Shown here: positions 5,897 to 11,200 of the stretch, one piece after another | How the letters are laid out: each line of letters starts with the position of its first letter | How positions within the stretch are numbered: position 1 is the first letter of the stretch | Assembly: GCA_013812465.1 (NCBI GenBank) | Contig: JACCTK010000066.1 | Location: 1 to 11,200, forward strand | DNA: 11,200 nucleotides | Source: Actinomycetota bacterium | Lineage (GTDB): Bacteria; Actinomycetota; Thermoleophilia; Gaiellales; Gaiellaceae | Reading direction: 5' to 3' | Made by a program: the position numbers and the translations under genes | The notes under the pieces: generated by a model | What the model was told of the DNA's origin: nothing | Seen by the model: the letters and a program-made list of their open reading frames with translations, nothing else | Database searches by the model: none

Positions 5897-6463
5897 CTAT
5901 TGGGCCGCCGAGGCGCGCAGCCGTGTCACCGTGCCGAGAAAGAACGGGACCAACAGCAGGCCGAAGACGGCGTGAATGAAGAGCTGGAACGACTGGTCGA
6001 TCATCGGGCTCGTGAACCACTCGAACACGAACCGACCAAGGATCTGGATGTTTACGACGTAGAGCACGATGCCGTACGCGAGGCCGGCGCCGAGCAACAC
6101 CAACCAGTTGCGGAAGAACGGCGTCAGCAGCGCGAAGGCGATGCCGAAAGCCAGCGACAGGTTCAGATGCGTGATCAGTCCGATGACGACGTCGCCCGGG
6201 ATGAGTGCCGGATCCATCGTAGGTGCGTCGGTGCCGTGGAAGATCGTCGACATGTCGAGCATCGGCGCGACTCCAGGCAGTCCGGCTCGCGTCGCCCAGC
6301 CCATCTCGGCGAGCAGGAACGCCAGTCCTGCGGCGAGGCCGGCAACCGCGCCACGGGCGACCCAGTCGCCCAGACGGAAGACGAGCGCTTCCTGCGGCGA
6401 AGCAAGCTCGACCGGTCGCTGATCGACGGCGTTCCCATCGACGCGTCTCTGGCTCGTATCCAT
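5897..6463 (-). CDS. Multi-pass membrane protein, unknown function
   Basis: A 188-residue protein: about 33 hydrophilic residues, then four hydrophobic stretches at roughly residues 35-55 (GAVAGLAAGLAFLLAEMGWA), 92-112 (VIGLITHLNLSLAFGIAFAL), 118-138 (NWLVLLGAGLAYGIVLYVVN) and 160-178 (QLFIHAVFGLLLVPFFLG). Two His and an Asn lie near or within the helices (T-H-L-N-L-S and F-I-H-A-V-F-G). I cannot name the family. The arrangement recalls small integral membrane proteins of unknown function (DUF1440/DUF6789 type), and this comparison is only an impression. The start is well supported: ATG at 6463 with GGGAG about 10 nt upstream. No partner gene is adjacent, so it is probably monocistronic. Confidence 0.75.
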   Translation of the reverse strand: MDTSQRRVDGNAVDQRPVELASPQEALVFRLGDWVARGAVAGLAAGLAFLLAEMGWATRAGLPGVAPMLDMSTIFHGTDAPTMDPALIPGDVVIGLITHLNLSLAFGIAFALLTPFFRNWLVLLGAGLAYGIVLYVVNIQILGRFVFEWFTSPMIDQSFQLFIHAVFGLLLVPFFLGTVTRLRASAAQ

Positions 6464-6770
6464 CTAAAAGTCTCCCTTCCGTTCTGTTGTGCGCTGGTCT
6501 TCCCCACGGAGGGGTAGGGAAACCGTTTGTGAGCACATCTGGACAACCGCGGCAAACATGTGACTCTCCACGCCGCGTCGCGCGCGAGCGGGAAGACGGG
6601 CCAAGCTGAACATCGCGCGGCGACGACACAGACGAGATCGACGTGCAGTCTTGGTCGCCGCTGCGGGCACCTTCCGCCGGAGGATCCGCCCGAAGCGGCC
6701 GCCGCGGCAACCGCCATGTGGGCGGATCGGCACGAGCTACGGGGCGCCGTCCCGGTAAGAATCAGCAGAC
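6464..6770. other. Intergenic stretch without a supported gene
   Basis: About 300 bases upstream of the membrane-protein gene at 5897-6463 (-). The ORFs here are Arg/Ala/Ser-rich reading-frame shadows without RBS. A small hairpin (CCCC 6502-6505 with GGGG 6511-6514) lies about 40 nt before the membrane-protein start and could sit in its leader. The promoter of that gene should be here, but I cannot pick convincing -35/-10 boxes. Confidence 0.4.
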
Positions 6771-6956
6771 GTGTCTGAGCTTCGTGTCCGCCGCGATGAG
6801 CTTTCCGTCTGCGAGATGTTGGAGGGTGAGCGGTTACGCGCGCTCTCCGGCGAGGGCGAGGCGCAGCTTCTGGTCGAGCGCTTCTCCTTGAGCGCCGCCG
6901 CAGGCTACGTCGTCAGCCTCGATCCAGCCCAAATAGATGTTCCGACGCTTCTTTAG
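6771..6956 (+). CDS. Doubtful small ORF, 61 residues
   Basis: GTG start, reading MSELRVRRDELSVCEMLEGE at the N-terminus, then helical, Leu/Glu/Ala-rich sequence with a short beta-like end (AAGYVVSLDPAQIDVPTLL). The amino-acid mix and moderately high GC at third positions look more protein-like than the surrounding frames, and nothing better occupies the stretch. Against it, there is no clear Shine-Dalgarno before the GTG, no family is recognised, and its stop overlaps that of the convergent gene (6953-7222) by three bases. It may be a real short gene, the tail of a decayed one, or chance. Confidence 0.3.
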   Translation: MSELRVRRDELSVCEMLEGERLRALSGEGEAQLLVERFSLSAAAGYVVSLDPAQIDVPTLL

Positions 6957-7222
6957 TCGGCCGCCTCGAGCAGGTCCGAGTAGACCGCCGAGGACGCCTC
7001 GGCCACCCTGCTCGCGAGCCAGTCGCGATCCATTCCGCCCTCGACTGCCGGGACGAAGATGACGCCCGCGCGGTTGACGTTCAGGTCGAACTCGGCCACC
7101 GTCGCCTCGGCGATCGCGAACCAGCCCTGCGGCCGGCCTGCGCGCTCCACGGCGGCGGCGGCGTCGTGGATCAGGTAGCGACGTCCTCGCTTCCGGACGT
7201 AAACCGGCATCGGCTCGCTCAT
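6953..7222 (-). CDS. Small conserved-looking hypothetical protein, 89 residues
   Basis: A soluble protein with a basic N-terminus (P-V-Y-V-R-K-R-G-R-R-Y-L-I-H-D), a central block GRPQGWFAIAEATVAEFDLN followed by VNRAGVIFVPAVEGG, and a C-terminal helix (WLASRVAEASSAVYSDLLEA). The even composition and alternation of strands and helices argue for a genuine folded protein of about 90 residues, perhaps alpha/beta. No known domain or catalytic motif is evident. The ATG at 7222 has no strong Shine-Dalgarno; an in-frame ATG four codons later (7210) follows GAGCGAG and is an alternative. The gene is divergent from the GyrI-like gene, with about 120 bp between them. Confidence 0.68.
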   Translation of the reverse strand: MSEPMPVYVRKRGRRYLIHDAAAAVERAGRPQGWFAIAEATVAEFDLNVNRAGVIFVPAVEGGMDRDWLASRVAEASSAVYSDLLEAAD

Positions 7223-7342
7223 GCGAGAAGCGTAGTCAGGCCCGACTCACCTCGCGAGCGTGGGCTCAGATCGAGAGCTCGGCGATCGAGAACATCCAGA
7301 CGCTCTGGCGACCCGCGCGTTTCCTTGTGCTTGACTCGCGCC

Positions 7343-7768
7343 GTGACACGGTCGGTCTTCCTCGCCCCGCCCGATCGCACCGAGCGGCACGACGTCGCGG
7401 TCATGCAGCAGACCACCGTCGATGAGTTGACCCAGATTCAGGCGATCTGGCCCGCCTTCGAGCAACTCCTCGGACTGCGGGGACGCAAGATGTACGCGTT
7501 GATCGACGAGCGCTTGAACACCTACACGGTGTGCACTCCCCTCAAGGACGGCGACCGCCCCGACGATCTGGGTCTGCAGCTCGGCTCCTTGGCCGGAGGC
7601 TGGTATCTGCGAGGCCGCATCGTCGGCGAGCCTCCCCAGGTCTACGAGCGGATCGCCGAGGGGATGGCAGAGCTCGAGGCGGCGATGACCCGCGACGACA
7701 CCCGGCCGCTCGTCGAGTTCTACCGCCGTCGCGATGAAATCGAGCTCTGGCTGCCGATAGAGATTTGA
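7343..7768 (+). CDS. GyrI-like / effector-binding domain protein
   Basis: A 141-residue protein. The core GRKMYALIDERLNTYTVCTP, then DLGLQLGSLAGGWYLRGRIVGEPPQVYERIAEGMAEL, RPLVEFYRRRDEIELWLPI matches the GyrI-like small-molecule-binding fold (as in SbmC/GyrI and the effector domains of Rob/BmrR regulators), including the late E-x-Y/F-R and the closing E-L-x-x-P-I. No DNA-binding domain is attached, so it is a stand-alone ligand-binding protein. Two starts are possible: GTG at 7343 or ATG at 7403. The longer form is preferred because the degraded copy at 5385-5493 is similar through the same upstream codons with synonymous changes. The frame is open further upstream, but that part lacks protein character. 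It faces the cupin gene across a short gap. Confidence 0.72.
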   Translation: MTRSVFLAPPDRTERHDVAVMQQTTVDELTQIQAIWPAFEQLLGLRGRKMYALIDERLNTYTVCTPLKDGDRPDDLGLQLGSLAGGWYLRGRIVGEPPQVYERIAEGMAELEAAMTRDDTRPLVEFYRRRDEIELWLPIEI

Positions 7769-7781
7769 CCGGAAAGGTCTA

Positions 7782-7796
7782 CGCCCCTACGGGGTT
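7782..7796. terminator. Weak terminator-like hairpin between convergent genes
   Basis: CCCC (7784-7787) pairs with GGGG (7791-7794) over TAC, with a possible G-U extension and TTTCGG following on the plus strand. It lies 13 bases after the GyrI-like stop and before the cupin stop, the right place for a bidirectional terminator. The stem is short. Confidence 0.35.
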
Positions 7797-7827
7797 TCGG
7801 TGCAACGTCATGAAAGGCCGCTAGTCG

Positions 7828-8382
7828 CTAGCCGAGCCGCGCGCAATAGGTGGGCTGATAGCCGAGCGCTCGCCCGAGCGGCGCCCCGAACGCCAGTGCT
7901 GTCCGCTGGAGCGCCGCGGGCGGGAAGGGCAGCCGCACCGTGTCGAAGTGCGCTCTCGCGATCACGGCGAGCCGAAGCGGGTTGGGCAGGCCCTTCCCGT
8001 TGGTCTTGCCATCTGCGGCGAGACCGAACATCGTCTCGATGAGCGACTCGAACATGAGCGCCGGCGTGATCTCGGTGAGGAAACGAAGCTCGTAGTCGCC
8101 TGCGTTCCAGAACTTGTGTGCTCGGCCGGGCTCGATCGTGAGCTTCTCGTTCGGACGGGCGGTGATCGTCTCACCTCCTAGCTCGAGGCCGAGCGTCCCG
8201 GAGAGGACCTCGAAGCGCTCCGTCTGGTAGGGGTGCACGTGGGCGGCGGCCACGACCCCGTCGGGGCGGACGGTGGTCTCGACCAGCACCGCGGCGCCGT
8301 TCGTCTCCGCGGCGGTGCGCCTGAAGGTGAGGCGCTCACCGGTCACCGGGTTCTCGAGGATGTCTCCTGGGCGAATCATCAT
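7828..8382 (-). CDS. Cupin domain protein
   Basis: 184 residues from the ATG at 8382. Cupin motif 1, G(X)5HXH(X)4E(X)6G, is complete (G42, H48, H50, E55, G62), and motif 2 keeps the G-R-A-H-x-x-x-N part (H89, N93). The four metal ligands of a single-domain cupin are therefore present, most likely holding Fe, Mn or Zn. Residues about 100-184 are a mostly helical extension (SLIETMFGLAADGKTNGKG and onward) common in cupin-2 proteins of actinobacteria and proteobacteria. The reaction is not predictable; dioxygenase, isomerase or simple sugar/metal binding are all seen in this fold. An AGAGGAA sits about 5 nt before the chosen ATG; a TTG (8385) and a second ATG (8379) flank it. Confidence 0.87.
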   Translation of the reverse strand: MMIRPGDILENPVTGERLTFRRTAAETNGAAVLVETTVRPDGVVAAAHVHPYQTERFEVLSGTLGLELGGETITARPNEKLTIEPGRAHKFWNAGDYELRFLTEITPALMFESLIETMFGLAADGKTNGKGLPNPLRLAVIARAHFDTVRLPFPPAALQRTALAFGAPLGRALGYQPTYCARLG

Positions 8383-8508
8383 CAATTCCTCTCGTCTGGT
8401 TTCTCTCGACCAGGAGAGGGTGCTCGCGAAGGCGTCGGAAATCGTCGCCCCCCGACGGGATCTCGAGTCCTCCCGCGAGGGGATCCTCAGAGGCGGAACG
8501 GGGGGAGG

Positions 8509-9189
8509 TCAGGCTTCGGTCGCCGGCTCGGTCCGAGTGAGGCCGCTCTCGTAGGCAAAGATCACAGCCTGGACTCGGTCACGCAGGTGGAGCTTCCTGA
8601 GGATGTGCTTGACATGGGTCTTGACGGTTGATTCCTCCACCATGAGCGTCGTGGCGATCTCGCCGTTCGAGAGCCCGCGCGCGATCAACCCGAGTACCTC
8701 CCGCTCGCGTGCCGTGAGCTCTTCCAGGCGCGCCTCCGTCGCGGTGTCGGGCGCGGGTTGCCGCGCCATCCGCTGGATCACGGTTCGGGTGACCGAGGGA
8801 GATAGGAGCGAGTCGCCGGCTGCGATTGTGTGGATGGCCGCGATCAGCTCCTCCGGTCGCGTGCGCTTGAGCAGGAACCCCGACGCGCCCGCGTCGAGCG
8901 CGCCGAAGATGTAGTCCTCCTGCTCGAACGTGGTGAGAATCACGACCCTTGCGTCGGGTGAGAAGGCGACGATCTCGCGCGTCGCCGAGATGCCGTCGAG
9001 GTCGGGCATGCGGACGTCCATCAGCACGACGTCAGGAGCGAGGCCACGCGTCTCGACGACCGCGGCGCGGCCGTCGCCCGCCTCGCCGACGACCTCGATC
9101 GACGCGTCGCTAGAGAGCACTGCTTTGAGGCCTGCGCGCATGAGGGCGTCGTCGTCGACCAGCAGGACACGGACCCTCCCGAAGCTCAA
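8509..9189 (-). CDS. NarL/FixJ-family response regulator (REC + LuxR HTH)
   Basis: A 226-residue transcription factor. The receiver domain (residues 5-122) has the acidic pocket D12-D13, phospho-acceptor D58 in VVLMDVRMPDLDG, T86 and K108. The C-terminal LuxR-type HTH (about 153-215) shows LTAREREVLGLIARGLSNGE, followed by EESTVKTHVKHILRKL. Phosphorylation by the adjacent kinase should trigger dimerisation and DNA binding. The start is TTG (9187-9189), which overlaps the kinase's TGA as TTGA with GGAGAG upstream, so the pair is translationally coupled. All key residues are intact although the partner kinase appears truncated. Target genes cannot be deduced. Confidence 0.93.
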   Translation of the reverse strand: MSFGRVRVLLVDDDALMRAGLKAVLSSDASIEVVGEAGDGRAAVVETRGLAPDVVLMDVRMPDLDGISATREIVAFSPDARVVILTTFEQEDYIFGALDAGASGFLLKRTRPEELIAAIHTIAAGDSLLSPSVTRTVIQRMARQPAPDTATEARLEELTAREREVLGLIARGLSNGEIATTLMVEESTVKTHVKHILRKLHLRDRVQAVIFAYESGLTRTEPATEA

Positions 9190-9950
9190 CGCCGCTCTCC
9201 GCTTCGGTAAGGCAGGCGGACGCGCACACTGAAGCGGCCGTCGCCCGCCTCAGCGGCGAGGCGACCACCGAGCATTGCCGTTCGCTCGCGCATTCCGACG
9301 ATCCCGTGCCCCTCGAGGGAAGACCCACCGACAGCGGTCGGGTTGGTCACGAGGAGCTCGAGCGCATCGGCGCCGAAGGTGACCACGACCTCCGCGTTTC
9401 CACTTCCGTGCCGGGCGGCGTTGGTGAGGGCCTCCTGGAGGATCCGATACGCGGCTCGGTCGACACCGGGAGTGAGTGGCGGACGTGATCCATCGATGCG
9501 AACGGCGACGGCATGTCCGGACGCGCGATGGCGCTCGACGAGCAAGTCGAGCGCGGCGAGGCCGGGAGGTGGCTCCACCTCGCCCGACGCCGCGGCGTCG
9601 TCGTCACGCAGCGCGCGTACGAGCTGGTCGATCTCGCCAACCGTCTCGCGGGCGACGTTCTCGATCGTCTCGAGCGCGGCCCGCGTTCCCACCGGGTCCT
9701 GCTCTTGCAAGAGGCGCGCAGCGCCAGCCTGCACGAGGATCACGTTGATCGCGTGACCGGCGGAGTCGTGAAGCTCGCGCGCGATCCGAGTGCGCTCCTC
9801 CGCGGTGGCAAGCCGGCGCTCGCGCTCCGTGTCCCGCTCGGCCCGCAACGCTCGCTCCTCCAGGTCTGTGATCCGTTGGCGGCGCTGTCGCACCCGGTCG
9901 CCGATCATCCAGGCGCCGCCCCAGACGACAGCGCCGAAGAGCAGCGGCAC
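9186..9950 (-). CDS. Sensor histidine kinase (HisKA_3 + HATPase), N-terminally truncated
   Basis: The catalytic half is complete: dimerisation/phosphotransfer helix with ERTRIARELHDSAGHAINV (phospho-accepting His at 9768-9770), N-box EALTNAARHG and G-box GHGIVGMRERTAMLGG. This is the NarX/DesK-like class that pairs with NarL-type regulators, and the regulator gene overlaps it downstream. Before the coiled coil there is one membrane helix (PVVPLLFGAVVWGGAWMIG), matching the last helix of the usual four to six. The other helices are missing: the kinase-like frame ends near 9970 and an oppositely oriented excisionase gene begins at 10029. A GTG at 9950 (254 aa) is taken as the start; an ATG at 9908 would give a soluble 240-aa form. 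The frame is open to an ATG at 10124, but that part is antisense to the excisionase gene. Relatives are usually near 400 residues. Confidence 0.83.
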   Translation of the reverse strand: MPLLFGAVVWGGAWMIGDRVRQRRQRITDLEERALRAERDTERERRLATAEERTRIARELHDSAGHAINVILVQAGAARLLQEQDPVGTRAALETIENVARETVGEIDQLVRALRDDDAAASGEVEPPPGLAALDLLVERHRASGHAVAVRIDGSRPPLTPGVDRAAYRILQEALTNAARHGSGNAEVVVTFGADALELLVTNPTAVGGSSLEGHGIVGMRERTAMLGGRLAAEAGDGRFSVRVRLPYRSGERR

Positions 9951-10016
9951 GACGGGGAACTCGTCTGCCGCGATTCCAATGGGCCTGGAACGGGGATTGC
10001 AGGCTGGTTGCCACGC

Positions 10017-10021
10017 GGAGG
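10017..10021 (+). promoter_or_regulatory. Shine-Dalgarno of the excisionase-like gene
   Basis: GGAGG, 7 nt before the GTG at 10029. It decides the start against the much longer open frame, which extends left through the kinase gene. Confidence 0.7.
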
Positions 10022-10028
10022 TCCGGGG

Positions 10029-10256
10029 GTGAGCGCCCGCCCGACCGCCGCTGACCGCTTGCTCAGAACCTCCGAGGTCGCCGATCGCCTTGCGGTCAGC
10101 GCCGAGACCGTGCTCCGCTGGCACCGGAGCGGGAAGCTGCCCGGTGGCCGGCGTCTCGGTTCCAACGTGCTCCGGTTCTCCGAGGCCGAGCTCGAGGCGT
10201 GGCTCGAGGGGACGCGGCCGGAGTGCTCACTTGTGTCGGTCCGGGAGGAGGCGTAG
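10029..10256 (+). CDS. Excisionase-like helix-turn-helix protein (Xis / HTH_17)
   Basis: A 75-residue protein that is almost entirely one MerR-like winged HTH: LLRTSEVADRLAVSAETVLR, then WHRSGKLPGGRRLGSNVLRFSEAELEAWLEG. The T-S-E-V-A-x-x-L-x-V-S-x-x-T-V-x-R-W core and the R-F-S-x-x-E-L-E-x-W-L end are the hallmark of HTH_17 / excisionase proteins, which bind next to attachment sites and bias tyrosine recombinases toward excision. The recombinase gene 0.7 kb downstream on the same strand fits this. The start is GTG with GGAGG 7 nt upstream. It is the first gene after the point where the kinase loses its N-terminus. A small transcription regulator of the same fold remains possible. Confidence 0.85.
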   Translation: MSARPTAADRLLRTSEVADRLAVSAETVLRWHRSGKLPGGRRLGSNVLRFSEAELEAWLEGTRPECSLVSVREEA

Positions 10257-10259
10257 TGT
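10231..10259 (+). promoter_or_regulatory. Candidate promoter for the small-gene/integrase operon
   Basis: TTGTGT at 10231-10236 and TAGTGT at 10254-10259 are separated by 17 bp, close to actinobacterial housekeeping spacing and the TAGnnT type of -10. It lies at the end of the excisionase gene and would drive the genes from 10382 on. Found by eye only. Confidence 0.3.
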
Positions 10260-10272
10260 TCGGTTCATGCCT

Positions 10273-10339
10273 GATTGCGCCAGGCGCCTTCCGAGATCAT
10301 TGCGAAACTGCGAGAGCCCGTCGGGCTCGCGGCGCAATC
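10273..10339 (+). other. Nested inverted repeats in the leader of the 10382 gene
   Basis: GATTGCGCC (10273-10281) is matched perfectly by GGCGCAATC (10331-10339). Inside the loop lies a second hairpin, GAGCCC (10314-10319) with GGGCTC (10323-10328). The structure ends about 40 nt before the ATG. It could be an operator, a recombinase-related site or an RNA leader. Confidence 0.4.
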
Positions 10340-10381
10340 GCGACGCTCGGCGGGCTTCGCTTATCTGAGAGGAGGCCGTCC

Positions 10382-10687
10382 ATGACGACGGCAACCAAGT
10401 CCGCGACAAGCCAGGTCGAGCAGGTTGATGCCTTGCTTGAGAAGGCGGAAGAGCGGGCGAATCAGGCGGCGACCGACCTCACGGACGTCGTCACGCTCTG
10501 CACGGACGAGGCCGACGGTGAGAGGCTCTTGGTACAAGAGGCCCTCGCTCTGCTCGGTCGCGCCTACCTCGTTCGGCGCTCTGCCCGGTGGACTGTCGGG
10601 GAAGCCGACAAAGCTATCGAGCAGCTCGTGTTCCAGGTGCAGCTCGCCGAGGAGCACGTCGAGAGGAGCATTCACCATGCGAGCTGA
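10382..10687 (+). CDS. Small helical protein of the putative integrative element, unknown function
   Basis: A 101-residue protein, almost all helix-forming: QVEQVDALLEKAEERANQAA, then a middle helix (DGERLLVQEALALLGRAYLV), and a third (EADKAIEQLVFQVQLAEEHV). Charged/hydrophobic spacing suggests a coiled coil or helical bundle. There is no transmembrane segment, signal peptide or known motif. The start is firm: ATG at 10382 with GGAGG at 10371-10375. The next gene's ATG lies inside its last codons (11-nt overlap), so the two are produced together and may interact. The position between excisionase and integrase genes points to a mobile-element accessory protein; its job is not visible from sequence. 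Confidence 0.7.
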   Translation: MTTATKSATSQVEQVDALLEKAEERANQAATDLTDVVTLCTDEADGERLLVQEALALLGRAYLVRRSARWTVGEADKAIEQLVFQVQLAEEHVERSIHHAS

Positions 10688-10946
10688 AACCGTCACCATC
10701 GACCGCGACGTCGTCGAGAGCTTCGTGGTTGAGGTCGATGCCCTCGGGCTCTTCGACTCGCTCCTGAACGCCGGGAACGAGACGAAGTTCTGCGAGCACG
10801 TCTACTCGATCCTCGACCCATTCGAGCGTGCCGCGTTCGGCTCACTGAGCGACGAGGCTGCGGAAGAGCTCCACAACCGTGCGCACGAGCGAGCCCGCTC
10901 GCTAGCCCATTCGTGGTTTGGGGAGGTCCTCGACGGTGCCCGCTGA
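10677..10946 (+). CDS. Small hypothetical protein between excisionase and integrase
   Basis: An 89-residue acidic, soluble protein beginning MRAETVTIDRDVVESFVVEV, with a central DALGLFDSLLNAGNETKFCE segment and a C-terminal helix containing E-E-L-H-N-R-A-H-E-R-A-R-S-L. I recognise no domain. One Cys and several His are scattered and do not form a metal-binding pattern. The ATG at 10677 is preceded by GAGAGGAG at a suitable distance, and the gene overlaps its neighbours on both sides (11 nt upstream, 11 nt with the integrase GTG). This tight packing is typical of phage and plasmid early operons. A helper of integration or a toxin/antitoxin partner are guesses only. Confidence 0.7.
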   Translation: MRAETVTIDRDVVESFVVEVDALGLFDSLLNAGNETKFCEHVYSILDPFERAAFGSLSDEAAEELHNRAHERARSLAHSWFGEVLDGAR

Positions 10947-11200
10947 GCAACGCGGCTCCGTTTACACGACGTCGACCGGCGTCGGCATCCGCTGGACTGA
11001 CGAGACAGGAGCCCGCCGCCGTCAGGCGGGCTTCTCCTCGCCCTCGAAGGCTCGAGCGTGGTTCCGGGACGTCGAGCTTCCCCGCATGCGAGGCGGGCTC
11101 ATCAATGAGCCGCTCACACTCCGCGAGTTCTCCGATCGCTACGTCGCTCGTTACCGCGTCGACCGAGCACCCGCCACCGTGCGCTCGCTCGAGTGGCGCC
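10936..11200 (+). CDS. Tyrosine recombinase / phage integrase, N-terminal part (cut by window edge)
   Basis: 88 codons are visible and the frame is open at the right edge. The first 45 residues form an arm-binding-type domain (GSVYTTSTGVGIRWTDETGA, then RQAGFSSPSKARAWFRDVE), as in actinobacterial integrases where a short three-strand domain precedes the recombinase. Next comes the start of the SAM-like core-binding domain: LTLREFSDRYVARYRVDRAP, then ATVRSLEWR. The catalytic R-H-R-Y residues would lie outside the window. The start is GTG at 10936 with GGGGAGG at 10919-10925, overlapping the preceding gene. With the excisionase-like gene at 10029 it defines a site-specific integrative element (prophage, integrated plasmid or genomic island). 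Confidence 0.85.
   Translation, partial: MPAEQRGSVYTTSTGVGIRWTDETGARRRQAGFSSPSKARAWFRDVELPRMRGGLINEPLTLREFSDRYVARYRVDRAPATVRSLEWR

Noticed and set aside
5579..6517. 312-codon plus-strand frame across the membrane-protein gene
   Set aside because: The part beyond 5897 is antisense to a well-formed multi-pass membrane protein with a good RBS; its charged repetitive composition is a shadow.
7331..7336. TTGACT as a -35 box for the GyrI-like gene
   Set aside because: It is only 6 bases before the preferred GTG, no -10 follows at 16-18 bases, and the same bases in the degraded copy read as part of the similar segment.
9513..10028. Long plus-strand extension of the excisionase-like frame
   Set aside because: It runs antisense through the kinase catalytic domain, and GGAGG at 10017-10021 places the start at the GTG at 10029.
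9951..10124. Extension of the histidine kinase frame to an ATG at 10124
   Set aside because: The added residues look unlike a kinase sensor region and are antisense to the first 32 codons of the excisionase-like gene, which has its own good RBS.
1..11200. CRISPR array or tRNA genes
   Set aside because: No regularly spaced 25-40 bp direct repeats and no cloverleaf with a GTTCRA T-loop were found by eye on either strand.

Overview
The window is GC-rich, with G/C-dominated third codon positions, frequent GTG/TTG starts and strong GGAGG-type ribosome binding sites. Together with the gene families present (DUF421, MFS_3, NarL-type two-component system, an actinobacterial-looking Xis/Int set), this suggests a high-GC actinobacterium, possibly of the Thermoleophilia (Gaiellales/Solirubrobacterales) type. 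The taxonomic guess is inference. No rRNA, tRNA or CRISPR was found.

Layout, left to right. Positions 1-746 (+) hold the tail of a subtilisin-like protease, overlapping a GAF-domain sensor gene by 4 nt. A quinone-reductase-like MDR oxidoreductase (791-1759, -) lies between two same-orientation copies of a short dispersed repeat. Next is a 67-residue acidic protein made of GPVAE pentapeptide repeats (1909-2112, -), with a strong RBS and a textbook terminator. It is divergent from an MFS exporter fused to a cyclic-nucleotide-binding domain (2229-3911, +), which is translationally coupled to an NTF2/SnoaL-like protein (3911-4330, +). Converging on that pair is a two-gene membrane operon (5334 to 4345, -): a single-pass protein with an extracytoplasmic domain, then a DUF421 protein.

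Positions 5335-5896 hold no intact gene. They contain a degraded 5' fragment of a paralogue of the GyrI-like gene found at 7343, followed by a run of strong hairpins. Then come a multi-pass membrane protein (5897-6463, -), a gene-poor stretch with one doubtful small ORF (6464-6952), an 89-residue conserved-looking hypothetical (-), the GyrI-like protein (+), a cupin (-), and a NarL-type response regulator with its histidine kinase (-).

The right end is the most interesting part. The histidine kinase loses its family sensor/membrane region near 9970. Immediately beyond that point a compact plus-strand cassette begins: excisionase-like HTH gene (10029), a gap with nested inverted repeats, two unknown small genes and a tyrosine recombinase running off the edge. 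The last three genes overlap one another. This looks like one end of an integrative element that disrupted the kinase gene, leaving the response regulator intact but its sensor truncated. The element's cargo would lie to the right of the window.
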